Position numbers and translations under genes: made by a program. Below are positions 4,983-11,467 of a DNA stretch of 32,417 bases, piece after piece. The DNA is from a virus, in the IMG/VR virus record IMGVR_UViG_3300047551_002585, positions 1 through 32,417 of that record; one strand, written 5' to 3'. Below the pieces are notes generated by a model that saw only the letters and a list, made by a program, of their open reading frames with translations, searched no databases and had not been told where the DNA came from. Positions within the stretch are counted from its first letter, which is position 1, and every line of letters starts with the position of its first letter.

Positions 4983-4988
4983 TAAATA
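4981..4988 (+). promoter_or_regulatory. Consensus T4-type late promoter TATAAATA
   Basis: An exact match to the T4 late -10 element (TATAAATA) stands 19 bases before the ATG of the gene at 5008 and directly after the tmRNA terminator. It would start a new late unit for the two small virion-like proteins. gp33, encoded in this window, is the co-activator used at such promoters. Confidence 0.75.
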
Positions 4989-5007
4989 AAGGACAAGGAG
5001 AACCTCT

Positions 5008-5265
5008 ATGGACATTTACAGCCAAGCGTCATTGATCTCTAACTCTACATCTTTTACGAATGTTTCTACCAAAAAGGTGAAGGGTATTCTTGTGACCAAT
5101 TCAAGCACCGCTTCTACTGCAACTATTCATATGTGGGCTGCTACTGGTGGAGTCACATTTCAAACAGTATTAGGTGTTCCTGCAACATCATCTTTTATTC
5201 TTCCTATAAAAGTTTCTGGTGCTTCTACTGCTGGTAGTTCTGTTTCTGTGATAGGATTGTATTGA
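5008..5265 (+). CDS. Small beta-rich protein, probable virion decoration or structural protein
   Basis: This is an 85-aa Ser/Thr/Val-rich protein (MDIYSQASLISNSTSFTNVS...), predicted to be all beta strands, with a pattern GILVTNSSTASTATIHMWAA then FILPIKVSG. Its shape and the downstream gene (VILLNTSATMVIFNL ... FYLPMKLYS) are similar, so the two look like tandem paralogues. A consensus late promoter and the ribosome site AAGGAG precede it. Expression late and Ser/Thr-rich beta composition suggest a virion surface protein. The function is not proven. Confidence 0.7.
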   Translation: MDIYSQASLISNSTSFTNVSTKKVKGILVTNSSTASTATIHMWAATGGVTFQTVLGVPATSSFILPIKVSGASTAGSSVSVIGLY

Positions 5266-5266
5266 A

Positions 5267-5560
5267 ATGTTTGATTTGCCCTATGATTATAGTGAAGCAG
5301 TTCTTATAGATTTGGGTTCTGCTTTTTTTGAATATTATTTTCCAAAAGATATGAAGGGTGTTATACTTTTAAATACTTCTGCAACTATGGTTATTTTTAA
5401 TTTGGCTGCTTACAAACCGTCTTCTACAAAAAATACAGTTGTAGAACAAAGTTTAAATATTCCAGTGCCCGCAGGCGGTAGATTTTATTTGCCAATGAAA
5501 TTGTATTCTGCTAATGGCCCTCTAGGGACTGTTGGTGCACGAGTTCTAGAACTCCATTAA
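5267..5560 (+). CDS. Second small beta-rich protein, paralogue of the preceding gene
   Basis: This 97-aa protein starts one base after the preceding stop. It shares the strand order KGVILLNTSAT ... FYLPMKLYSANG with the upstream protein (KGILVTNSSTAST ... FILPIKVSGAS), which indicates duplication and divergence. It has an N-terminal extension MFDLPYDYSEAVLIDLGSAF. Codons are notably richer in A/T third positions than in the neighbouring accessory genes, as in the structural genes. The end of the gene contains the palindrome GAGTTCTAGAACTC. Confidence 0.65.
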   Translation: MFDLPYDYSEAVLIDLGSAFFEYYFPKDMKGVILLNTSATMVIFNLAAYKPSSTKNTVVEQSLNIPVPAGGRFYLPMKLYSANGPLGTVGARVLELH

Positions 5561-5585
5561 AATATTTCTATATTAGTTTGGCGAC

Positions 5586-5613
5586 TTGACACCCGCTCGT
5601 TACAGGGTATACT
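5586..5613 (+). promoter_or_regulatory. Sigma-70-type early promoter, predicted leaderless start
   Basis: TTGACA (5586-5591), 16 bases, TATACT (5608-5613). The base seven positions after the -10 box is 5620, the A of the next ATG, exactly as at 1535-1569. Confidence 0.85.
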
Positions 5614-5619
5614 ACCTGT

Positions 5620-5820
5620 ATGCCCAAGCGAGTGATTGACCGTTTTGACCTTGAAGCCGAACGCGAAGGAGCAGCAGTCTCCCGCTCGCGTCAGCAAGTG
5701 TGCAAGCCGTTCGGATGGAACAAGGCTATTCTCAAGCAGCGACGAATGCACAAGGACGGCGAGGCTCGTGTGGAATGCCGCACCGTGAAGCAAAAGTTTG
5801 AAAGGTATGCCCATGCGTAA
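5620..5820 (+). CDS. Small basic protein from a probable leaderless mRNA
   Basis: This 66-aa protein begins MPKRVIDRFDLEAEREGAAV and is rich in Arg/Lys (SRSRQQVCKPFGWNKAILKQ then RRMHKDGEARVECRTVKQKF). It is predicted helical and nucleic-acid-binding in character. The ATG lies at the predicted +1 of a near-consensus promoter, so no ribosome site is present. It overlaps the zinc-finger gene that follows by 8 bases, so both probably act early in infection. No family is recognised. Confidence 0.7.
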   Translation: MPKRVIDRFDLEAEREGAAVSRSRQQVCKPFGWNKAILKQRRMHKDGEARVECRTVKQKFERYAHA

Positions 5821-6025
5821 TTGTGATACTTGTGGATGTCAAATTCCGCCACTACGGTTGGAAGCACTTCCCCACACTACTACCTGTGTGGCGTGTTCCC
5901 GTGAGGTGGGTTTTGTAGGATTTATGGATTGGTCGCACAAGACTGCACCTGAATTTGTTGCAGTTCGTGCGGACGACCGCGAGAACCTTCGGAGGGCAGT
6001 TCGGGTCAGTTCCCGAGCGAGATAA
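5813..6025 (+). CDS. Mini DksA/TraR-type C4 zinc-finger protein
   Basis: The start ATG 5813 is chosen because AAAGG (5801-5805) lies seven bases upstream. The 70-aa product has Cys4, Cys7, Cys25 and Cys28 around IPPLRLEALPHTTTCVAC, the signature of the DksA/TraR zinc finger (CxxC...RL.A.P....C..C). The C-terminal part GFMDWSHKTAPEFV is typical of a small phage and bacterial subgroup. The long N-terminal coiled coil of DksA, which carries the acidic tip entering the RNA polymerase secondary channel, is absent. By family it may modulate host RNA polymerase, but without the tip the mechanism is open. Confidence 0.8.
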   Translation: MRNCDTCGCQIPPLRLEALPHTTTCVACSREVGFVGFMDWSHKTAPEFVAVRADDRENLRRAVRVSSRAR

Positions 6026-6031
6026 GTAGTT

Positions 6032-6103
6032 GCGGGTTTCGTATAGTGGCTATTACGCGGGTTTTCCAAACCCGTCACGGGAGTTCGATCCTCCCAACCC
6101 GCA
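6032..6103 (+). tRNA. tRNA-Gly (anticodon TCC)
   Basis: Acceptor GCGGGTT/AACCCGC is perfect. The anticodon arm is CGGGT-TTTCCAA-ACCCG with anticodon TCC, and the T arm is GGGAG-TTCGATC-CTCCC. The discriminator is A; CCA is not encoded. It would read GGA and GGG codons. It lies just before guaC. Confidence 0.95.
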
Positions 6104-6121
6104 TTGTGAAAGGAGTACACC

Positions 6122-7183
6122 ATGAAGATTGAAGACGATGTAAAGTTGGATTTCGCTGATGTGCTGATTCGCCCCAAGCGTAGCACCTTGGAGAGTCGCA
6201 GCAAGGTGAATCTGAATCGCACCTTTAAGTTCAAGACCCACAGCGGTGAAGCCGTTTGGACAGGTGTGCCTGTCATGGCTTCCAACATGGACACCATCGG
6301 AACATTCCGCATGGCATCTGCTCTACAGCAGCACGGTGCACTCTGTGCTGTTCACAAGTATTACAGCAAGGACGAGTGGGACACCGAAATGTTTGGGTGG
6401 CTCCGGAACAATTCAGGGCAATGTGGAGTGGTATACACAATGGGTATGGGTGATGCCAACTCCAACATGAATGAAATTCAAAAGGCACAAGATATTCTTG
6501 ACACACACCGCCATATCCAATTTATTTGCATTGATGTGGCTAACGGATACACCGAGAAGTTTGTGCGATATGTGGAGTTTGTTCGCAAGACTTTCCCACG
6601 ACATGTCCTGATTGCAGGAAATGTGGTGACACGAGAAATGACCGAAGCCCTGATTTTGGCAGGTGCAAATATTGTCAAGATCGGGATCGGTCCAGGATCA
6701 GTCTGCACGACGAGAAAGGTTGCAGGTGTTGGCTACCCGCAACTGTCGTGCATCATGGAGTGTGCTGATGCCGCACACGGACTAGGTGGCTATGTGCTGT
6801 CGGACGGTGGATGCACCTGTCCCGGCGATGTAGCCAAGGCATTTGGAGCGGGTGCGGACTTTGTGATGATTGGTGGTATGTTTGCAGGCACAGACGAAGC
6901 CGCAGGCGAAAGCACCGAAGACGGCAAGGTGTTCTACGGAATGAGTTCCGCAGAAGCCATGAACAAGCATTCAGGAGGTGTGGCTACCTATCGTGCAGCC
7001 GAAGGCAAGCGGGTTGTGGTTCCCCATATCGGTTCGGTGGACGGCGTGATGCAGCAGATTCTTGGTGGTGTGCGTTCTGCTTGCACCTATGTGGGTGCGT
7101 CTCGTCTCAAGGACTTGAGCAAGTGCACAACTTTCATTCGGGTGAATCGTCAACTAAACACCGTGTGGGGTAACGAAGGCTGA
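6122..7183 (+). CDS. guaC: GMP reductase
   Basis: The 353-aa protein matches the E. coli GuaC pattern almost throughout: [19 protein letters not shown] at the N terminus, [24 protein letters not shown], the catalytic loop [20 protein letters not shown] with Cys195, then [20 protein letters not shown] and [15 protein letters not shown]. GuaC reduces GMP to IMP and ammonia with NADPH. IMP dehydrogenases of the same fold usually carry a CBS insert and are longer; the length and the C-terminal TTFIRVNRQ favour GMP reductase. The ribosome site GAAAGGAG is strong. With purA downstream it would turn GMP toward AMP. Auxiliary purine genes occur in marine T4-like phages, but guaC is unusual as far as I recall. 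Confidence 0.95.
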   Translation: MKIEDDVKLDFADVLIRPKRSTLESRSKVNLNRTFKFKTHSGEAVWTGVPVMASNMDTIGTFRMASALQQHGALCAVHKYYSKDEWDTEMFGWLRNNSGQCGVVYTMGMGDANSNMNEIQKAQDILDTHRHIQFICIDVANGYTEKFVRYVEFVRKTFPRHVLIAGNVVTREMTEALILAGANIVKIGIGPGSVCTTRKVAGVGYPQLSCIMECADAAHGLGGYVLSDGGCTCPGDVAKAFGAGADFVMIGGMFAGTDEAAGESTEDGKVFYGMSSAEAMNKHSGGVATYRAAEGKRVVVPHIGSVDGVMQQILGGVRSACTYVGASRLKDLSKCTTFIRVNRQLNTVWGNEG

Positions 7184-7437
7184 TGTGCCTGTGTGACCGC
7201 GAGTTTCAGGAGCGGTTGCTGCAACGGCAGGAAGAACTGCTGCGGCAGGTTCGTATCCTGTCTGACGAGTGCCATGTGTGGCGTGATGTAAGCGGACGGT
7301 ATCCTCCTGCAAGCATTCTAAAGTATATGCGGGAGACTGATGGAAGTGGATGGCAGGACAGTCTGAAGCGTGGAGTTATGCCTTTTCCCCAATACGAAAA
7401 TCTTTGGAGCAGACTAAAGTATCTGTTTAAGCGATGA
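7183..7437 (+). CDS. Hypothetical helical protein, 84 aa
   Basis: The ATG overlaps the guaC stop (TGATG), with GAAGG upstream. The N-terminal half is a Gln/Glu/Arg/Leu-rich helix (EFQERLLQRQEELLRQVRIL), and the rest has YPPASILKYMRETDGSGW and a Trp/Arg-rich end. It shows no known domain. Coupling to guaC suggests expression in the same early unit. Confidence 0.65.
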   Translation: MCLCDREFQERLLQRQEELLRQVRILSDECHVWRDVSGRYPPASILKYMRETDGSGWQDSLKRGVMPFPQYENLWSRLKYLFKR

Positions 7438-7685
7438 AGAAGCCTGTGCGAAAGAAAACTCGGAACAAGCCCCTGTGGTTTTATAATCACAATGGTGAGC
7501 GTTATCCCGTGACTGCCCAAGCAACTTTGGATTTGTTTGATATTCTTCACGATGAGGTCTTGATTTCGGGTGACGAACACATTACAATGTTCCTCATGGA
7601 CATGATGCAGGCTTTCCGTGAAGGCAAGCCCATCAGAAAAGAATTTGGATTGGTTGCTAGACACAAGTGGCTAATGGAGAATTAA
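7434..7685 (+). CDS. Hypothetical protein, 83 aa
   Basis: It overlaps the preceding gene by 4 bases (ATGA). The protein begins MKKPVRKKTRNKPLWFYNHN, a basic N terminus followed by a helical body TAQATLDLFDILHDEVL and MFLMDMMQAFREGK. No family is recognised. It belongs to the guaC-led operon by spacing. Confidence 0.65.
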   Translation: MKKPVRKKTRNKPLWFYNHNGERYPVTAQATLDLFDILHDEVLISGDEHITMFLMDMMQAFREGKPIRKEFGLVARHKWLMEN

Positions 7686-7901
7686 ATGAACAACCCACAT
7701 TTCAGAACACAAATCGTTCGCAATCCCCACAAGGGCAACACCCCGTGCATGGCAGTTTTCGGTGTGGACACCATTGAGATGGTAGAGAGTTACACAGCGG
7801 TAGAACTTGAAAATTTGATTATTCGTCTCACCGATGCGTTGGACGATTTGCGTGTCCGCATTCGTGTAGAGAACGATTCACAGCAGCCTAGCCTGTTCTA
7901 A
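7686..7901 (+). CDS. Hypothetical protein, 71 aa
   Basis: It starts directly after the preceding stop; the ribosome site would be ATGGAGAA inside the upstream gene. The product begins MNNPHFRTQIVRNPHKGNTP, has a CMAVFGVDTIEMVESYTAVE beta-alpha segment and a helix LENLIIRLTDALDDLRVR. No domain is recognised. A tRNA-Lys follows ten bases later. Confidence 0.6.
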   Translation: MNNPHFRTQIVRNPHKGNTPCMAVFGVDTIEMVESYTAVELENLIIRLTDALDDLRVRIRVENDSQQPSLF

Positions 7902-7910
7902 AGAAATTCA

Positions 7911-7983
7911 GCCTCCGTAACTCAATTGGTAGAGTAGCCGACTTTTAATCGGTAGGTTACAGGTTCAAGTCCTGTCGGGGGCA
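7911..7983 (+). tRNA. tRNA-Lys (anticodon TTT)
   Basis: Acceptor GCCTCCG/CGGGGGC pairs with one T-G. The D arm contains AATTGGTAGAG. The anticodon arm is CCGA-CTTTTAA-TCGG, giving anticodon TTT. The T arm is ACAGG-TTCAAGT-CCTGT. The discriminator is A and CCA is not encoded. It would read AAA and AAG. Confidence 0.95.
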
Positions 7984-7999
7984 CTAAACGGAGATTACT

Positions 8000-8254
8000 A
8001 TGAAGTATGATGTAGCCATGCACTTGCGAGAGCAGAGCAAACGAACAGACTTGCCCACCGATGTGATTCGCACATTCTCTGATGCGTATGCAGAGATTGT
8101 TCGTCTTGAAGATCGCATCAAGTCCTTTGAAGAAGGTTTTGAGGGCGGTTGCCATGTGTGCGAAAAGGTAGCAGACAAAAACGACGAACTTCGCAAAAGA
8201 TTGGAAGCACTTGACCGCCTCGCACAACTAGACGAAGAATTGGGGCTACAATGA
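8000..8254 (+). CDS. Coiled-coil protein with a CxxC pair
   Basis: This 84-aa protein begins MKYDVAMHLREQSKRTDLPT with ribosome site GGAG. Residues 35-84 are strongly helical (YAEIVRLEDRIKSFEEGFEG then DKNDELRKRLEALDRLAQLD), with a CHVC motif between them that might bind zinc in a dimer. Its last four bases overlap the purA start. The function is unknown. Confidence 0.65.
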   Translation: MKYDVAMHLREQSKRTDLPTDVIRTFSDAYAEIVRLEDRIKSFEEGFEGGCHVCEKVADKNDELRKRLEALDRLAQLDEELGLQ

Positions 8255-9243
8255 TTAACGGCGTTGATGTGGTGTACGGTTTGGCATGGGGTGACGAAGG
8301 CAAGGGCAAGGTGTCTGCTGCAATGGCTCCCAAGTACGATTGGGTGTGCCGTTGGAACGGAGGCCCAAACGCAGGGCACACCGTGTGGGTGAACGGCAAG
8401 AAGCACAAGACCCATATAATCCCTTCAGGCATTTTCGCAGGCAAGCGGTGCTTGATTGGGCCAGGCTGCGTGATTAACACCGACAAGTTTTTTGAAGAAA
8501 TTCGGTATCTTCGGAGTGAAGGTTTTGATACCAGTCTTGTCAAGATTTCACCTGCCGCTCATATCATTACTGCTGCACATATTGATTACGACACCAAGAA
8601 CCTGTCCCATCTAGGAACAACCAAGCAAGGTATTGCTCCGTGCTACGCAGACAAGATGCTGCGTTGCGGACGACGAGCAGCAGAGTACTTTATTTCTGAT
8701 TGGTTGTGGGACGGAGAGATGGACGGGCACATCCTGTGCGAAGGAGCACAGAGTGTTTGGCTAGACATAGATCACGGAGATTACCCGTATGTTACTAGCA
8801 GTTCTACTATGCCTTATGGGGCTTGTTCTATTGGCTTTTCCCCGAGAAAACTGAACAGGCTGATTGGTGTTGCCAAAGCCTACGACACCAAGAGCGGAAC
8901 CGATCCGCTATTCCCTGAAACCCTTTGGGAAGACCCGCAGATTGACGCACTTATCCGTGAGGGTGGCGAATACGGCACAACCACAGGGCGAAAGCGGCTT
9001 GCGAACTGGCTGAATCTAGACAAGTTGATTTCAGCAATTAAGTTGTCGGGTTGTTCTGAACTAATCATCAACAAGTGTGATGTGCTGTCTCGGGTTGGTG
9101 TGTTTAAACTAATTCACAACGGTGAAATAGTTGAGTTCAAGGATTTGGGTGGATTCAAAATGTATTTGGCTAAAGAATTGTCATACGGTAATATTCCTGA
9201 ACTTCACGATATTCGTTTCTCACACAACCCCGAGACTATTTGA
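8251..9243 (+). CDS. purA: Adenylosuccinate synthetase, short (archaeal/PurZ-like length)
   Basis: The 330-aa protein has the hallmarks of the family: WGDEGKGK at residues 13-20 with catalytic Asp15, NAGHT with His43, IPSGI, the GTTKQGIAP loop, EGAQSVWLDIDHGDYPYVTS, the substrate loop GEYGTTTGRKR and the guanine-binding NKCD. The enzyme couples IMP, aspartate and GTP to make adenylosuccinate. E. coli PurA has about 430 residues; this one lacks about 100, like archaeal PurA and phage PurZ. PurZ uses dGMP for 2-aminoadenine genomes, and as I recall replaces the catalytic Asp by Ser, which is not the case here. With guaC upstream, a GMP to IMP to AMP route is the simpler reading. The start overlaps the preceding stop (ATGA). 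Confidence 0.92.
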   Translation: MINGVDVVYGLAWGDEGKGKVSAAMAPKYDWVCRWNGGPNAGHTVWVNGKKHKTHIIPSGIFAGKRCLIGPGCVINTDKFFEEIRYLRSEGFDTSLVKISPAAHIITAAHIDYDTKNLSHLGTTKQGIAPCYADKMLRCGRRAAEYFISDWLWDGEMDGHILCEGAQSVWLDIDHGDYPYVTSSSTMPYGACSIGFSPRKLNRLIGVAKAYDTKSGTDPLFPETLWEDPQIDALIREGGEYGTTTGRKRLANWLNLDKLISAIKLSGCSELIINKCDVLSRVGVFKLIHNGEIVEFKDLGGFKMYLAKELSYGNIPELHDIRFSHNPETI

Positions 9244-9285
9244 TTCAAGTATTCAAAACAAATATAGAAAACTCTCCCAAGGGTA

Positions 9286-9313
9286 TTGACATTGCCGCGA
9301 ATGATGTTATACT
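9286..9313 (+). promoter_or_regulatory. Sigma-70-type early promoter
   Basis: TTGACA (9286-9291), 16 bases, TATACT (9308-9313). The predicted start is about 9320, 76 bases before the ATG of the next gene. It lies in the gap after purA. Confidence 0.8.
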
Positions 9314-9395
9314 ATGGGAGTACAAGTCAGCCAACGGTGCTAACGGGCAGCACCTACGGCTAATTCAACTCAAGCCCGATTTGGAGATACTCGTA

Positions 9396-9647
9396 ATGAA
9401 GACTCGCAACTACACCGTTTCTGTGAATGTTGACCTCTACGCTGGCAGCAACGAGGGCAAGTTTGATGCCTTCGCTGATCGCATCAGCGGCACGAACATC
9501 AACCTGATTCGCACCCGCAACACCGATGAGGGTCGTGCGTACACCTTCCGTTGCAGCGAGCAGGGCGTGGCGATTCTGCTGAACCGTTGGACGAAGCGTC
9601 TCGGTTCGGGCATGACCGATGCCACCGTCAAGGTGTTCGTCGGCTAA
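9396..9647 (+). CDS. Hypothetical beta-rich protein, 83 aa
   Basis: The start ATG 9396 has GGAGATACTCGTA upstream; the longer ORF from 9240 would read through the promoter and is rejected. The protein begins MKTRNYTVSVNVDLYAGSNE and contains NINLIRTRNTDEGRAYTFRC and TDATVKVFVG, an alternating beta pattern with one central helix. It is well expressed by codon choice and has its own promoter and terminator. No family is recognised. Confidence 0.75.
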   Translation: MKTRNYTVSVNVDLYAGSNEGKFDAFADRISGTNINLIRTRNTDEGRAYTFRCSEQGVAILLNRWTKRLGSGMTDATVKVFVG

Positions 9648-9671
9648 TTCAAAGCCTTTCCAACATCTTTG

Positions 9672-9726
9672 GGGTGGGCGTGTGACTGCTAAATTCTTCA
9701 CACGCCCACCCTGTGGGTGTTTTCTC
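9672..9726 (+). terminator. Terminator with two competing hairpins
   Basis: A perfect 14-bp stem, GGGTGGGCGTGTGA (9672-9685)/TCACACGCCCACCC (9698-9711), overlaps a second hairpin, CACCC (9707-9711)-TGT-GGGTG (9715-9719), followed by TTTTCTC. The short hairpin with the T run is a terminator. The long stem would sequester its left arm, so the two are mutually exclusive. Confidence 0.75.
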
Positions 9727-9751
9727 ACTACACACTTTCAAGGAGAAACTC

Positions 9752-10126
9752 ATGCGTATCAAGATTTCTGTGTTCAGCACTTACGCTCTGTTGAGCCTTA
9801 TTGGCTTTGGTGGTTTTTGGTGGATGACTGCCAAGGGTGGTGACTCTCTGTCGGCTACCAACGCATTCCTCGCGTTCTACGGTTTCCTGTCCACCACGGT
9901 GGTGTTCTATGTGCTTGCTAGTCAGAAGCAGAGCATGGACATCATCAACGAGGTGATCGCTAGCGAGACGAATGACCGCAATCGTGATATTGAGGCTGCG
10001 TATCGCTACATTGACAGCGAGAACGAGAAGATCGCTCGTCGCCTTGACGATAGCGAGACTGCAATGTATCGTGAGTTTGAGCGGGCAAGTTTCAGCAAGA
10101 CTGAAGACTGCTGCAAGGCTCTCTGA
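9752..10126 (+). CDS. Two-pass inner-membrane protein with C-terminal helix
   Basis: The ATG at 9752 follows AAGGAGAAACTC, so it is chosen over the longer frame. The 124-aa product has two membrane helices, at about 8-27 (FSTYALLSLIGFGGFWWM) and 37-56 (NAFLAFYGFLSTTVVFYVLA). A charged coiled coil of about 65 residues (SETNDRNRDIEAAYRYIDSE...) follows. A hairpin in the membrane with a cytoplasmic coiled coil is likely. Possible roles are lysis timing or host-membrane modification; the sequence alone does not decide. It is followed by a terminator. Confidence 0.7.
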   Translation: MRIKISVFSTYALLSLIGFGGFWWMTAKGGDSLSATNAFLAFYGFLSTTVVFYVLASQKQSMDIINEVIASETNDRNRDIEAAYRYIDSENEKIARRLDDSETAMYREFERASFSKTEDCCKAL

Positions 10127-10140
10127 TACCCCCACTTTTG

Positions 10141-10176
10141 GACGGCAGAGGGTTAATTCTCTCTGTCGTCTTTTCC
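10141..10176 (+). terminator. Rho-independent terminator
   Basis: GACGGCAGAG (10141-10150) pairs with CTCTGTCGTC (10161-10170), 10 bp with one G-T, followed by TTTTCC. It separates the membrane-protein gene from the deaminase gene. Confidence 0.75.
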
Positions 10177-10178
10177 TT

Positions 10179-10622
10179 ATGAACGCAAAGCGAATTCAAA
10201 GACTGTTGGAATACGCTTATCCTCTGTGCTTGAACATCAAGCGGCAGAAAAAGCACCTTTCCCTGATACTTCGGCGTGACCGAATTGTTGCGATTGGTCG
10301 CAATCGCTTCAAAACTCACCCTGTTGCGAAGGAAAAGGGCTACATGTTTGAAGAAATGCACTCGGAATTGGACGCATTTTTGAAATTGGACTCTCCTGAA
10401 CGGGATTTGGTGCTTTTCAATGTGCGTTTTAACAGTTTGGGGCAGATGCGGATGGCTAGACCGTGCGAACGGTGTATGCCGTGGTGCTACGGAGCGTTTT
10501 CGGAGATATGGTACACCACAAATGAGGGTGTAATGCTCCACGGGAACACCCTTTTTCCGCTAAATATAGTGAAACCCCGACAGGAGAACGATGAAAATGA
10601 AGAAATTCTCACAGTTTCTTGA
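10179..10622 (+). CDS. Zinc-dependent deaminase-like protein (cytidine/dCMP deaminase superfamily)
   Basis: The ATG at 10179 is the first start after the terminator; the longer frame from 9972 is a read-through of other genes. The 147-aa protein has His61-x-Glu63 in MHSELDAFLKL and Pro95-Cys96-x-x-Cys99 in RPCERCMPWC, the HxE and PCxxC zinc and catalytic signature of the superfamily, with strands LSLILRRDRIVAIGRN before and LVLFNVRFN between. Ser replaces the usual Ala in HAE. The substrate (dCMP, a base in nucleic acid, or another amine) cannot be assigned. No ribosome site is visible; its 3' end overlaps the next gene by 32 bases. Confidence 0.75.
   Translation: MNAKRIQRLLEYAYPLCLNIKRQKKHLSLILRRDRIVAIGRNRFKTHPVAKEKGYMFEEMHSELDAFLKLDSPERDLVLFNVRFNSLGQMRMARPCERCMPWCYGAFSEIWYTTNEGVMLHGNTLFPLNIVKPRQENDENEEILTVS
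10560..10566 (+). promoter_or_regulatory. Late-promoter-like CTAAATA
   Basis: CTAAATA lies inside the end of the deaminase gene, 24 bases before the ATG at 10591, whose ribosome site is CAGGAGA. It matches the variant late motif found at several other starts. Confidence 0.55.
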
Positions 10623-11451
10623 CCAAAACGGACTAAACGAGTGGCTTGATCGCAAAGACGCGACCGAAACGCCACTGGTTGAAGCCAAATTGTCCCGCGT
10701 CTTCCAATATGTGGAGGACGACACCAAAGATTTTGGTATTGTGAGTGCTTTCCGTGGCGAAAACTCACGCGAAAACAACAAAAAACTCCACGATGACCTC
10801 AAGAAGCGTGTTCGTGACATGGGTTACGGCTATATTGAGATGAAGGGCGGCTACCAAGAAGAAGGTGGCGTTGTTGAGGAGTTGAGTCTGCTCATCCCCA
10901 ACATCAAAAAAGAAGAAATTGTCAAGTTGGGTCGCCACTACAAGCAACACTCGGTGATGTACAAGAACGATCAGGACTTTTACTATATCGGCACAAACGA
11001 AAGTGCTGGAATTGGTAAAGTTCTCATGCGTTTCAAGAAGGGCGAAGGACAAAACAACCTTGAACTCGCCAAGCACAAGGTGGTGCAGTTCTTCTCACAA
11101 CTCCGCAAAGGCCCACACAGCGGCAAGAAGTTTGTGTTCAATGTGAAAGACGAACCACAGCAAGGCGGCGAGCAAGAAAAGAGTGGTGAAAGTGCTGCCG
11201 CTGCACAGAAGCACCGTCCCGGTGATGTGTGGAAGACCTCTAGCGGTCTGTGGGGTGCTATGGATGATGAAGGCAACTACGAGTATTACGAAGATCAAGA
11301 GGCTGCTCGTAAATACGCTAAAAAGCACAAGAGCGGATACCGCATTCAAGAGCGTGAGGAATGGGGATTTGCGAAGGCTGCGTATCTGCGTCGTGGTGAA
11401 GACCCCAAGTGGATCACGATTTTTGAGGAATTGGAAGCAGAAAACTCCTAA
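10591..11451 (+). CDS. DUF3293-like phage protein, 286 aa
   Basis: The start is set by CAGGAGAACG upstream. The N terminus MKMKKFSQFLDQNGLNEW resembles the leaders of late T4-like proteins. Residues 45-165 carry FGIVSAFRGENSRENNKK, GYIEMKGGYQEEGGVVEE and QHSVMYKN...FYYIGT, which resemble the small alpha/beta family DUF3293 (from memory, moderate). A Gly/Ser/Ala/Gln-rich linker (QQGGEQEKSGESAAAAQK) leads to a C-terminal helical domain with GNYEYYEDQEAARKYAKKH. A late-type motif precedes it. It might be a virion or packaged protein; the function is unknown. Confidence 0.7.
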   Translation: MKMKKFSQFLDQNGLNEWLDRKDATETPLVEAKLSRVFQYVEDDTKDFGIVSAFRGENSRENNKKLHDDLKKRVRDMGYGYIEMKGGYQEEGGVVEELSLLIPNIKKEEIVKLGRHYKQHSVMYKNDQDFYYIGTNESAGIGKVLMRFKKGEGQNNLELAKHKVVQFFSQLRKGPHSGKKFVFNVKDEPQQGGEQEKSGESAAAAQKHRPGDVWKTSSGLWGAMDDEGNYEYYEDQEAARKYAKKHKSGYRIQEREEWGFAKAAYLRRGEDPKWITIFEELEAENS

Positions 11452-11463
11452 ATAGTTTAGGAG
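11445..11463 (+). promoter_or_regulatory. Late-promoter-like CTAAATA within a hairpin covering the next ribosome site
   Basis: CTCCTAAA (11445-11452), TAG, TTTAGGAG (11456-11463) is a perfect 8-bp inverted repeat. CTAAATA (11448-11454) is the late-type motif, TAA is the stop of the preceding gene, and AGGAG is the ribosome site of the gene at 11468. Read-through mRNA would hide the ribosome site, while mRNA starting at the late promoter would not. Confidence 0.55.
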
Positions 11464-11467
11464 CAAA

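Noticed and set aside
8251-9243. Proof of a 2-aminoadenine (Z) genome
   Set aside because: The catalytic Asp is that of PurA and no other Z-pathway gene is visible, so it is kept only as a question.
9972-10178. N-terminal extension of the deaminase frame
   Set aside because: It reads through the membrane-protein gene in another frame and through a terminator. The ATG at 10179 starts where family similarity begins.
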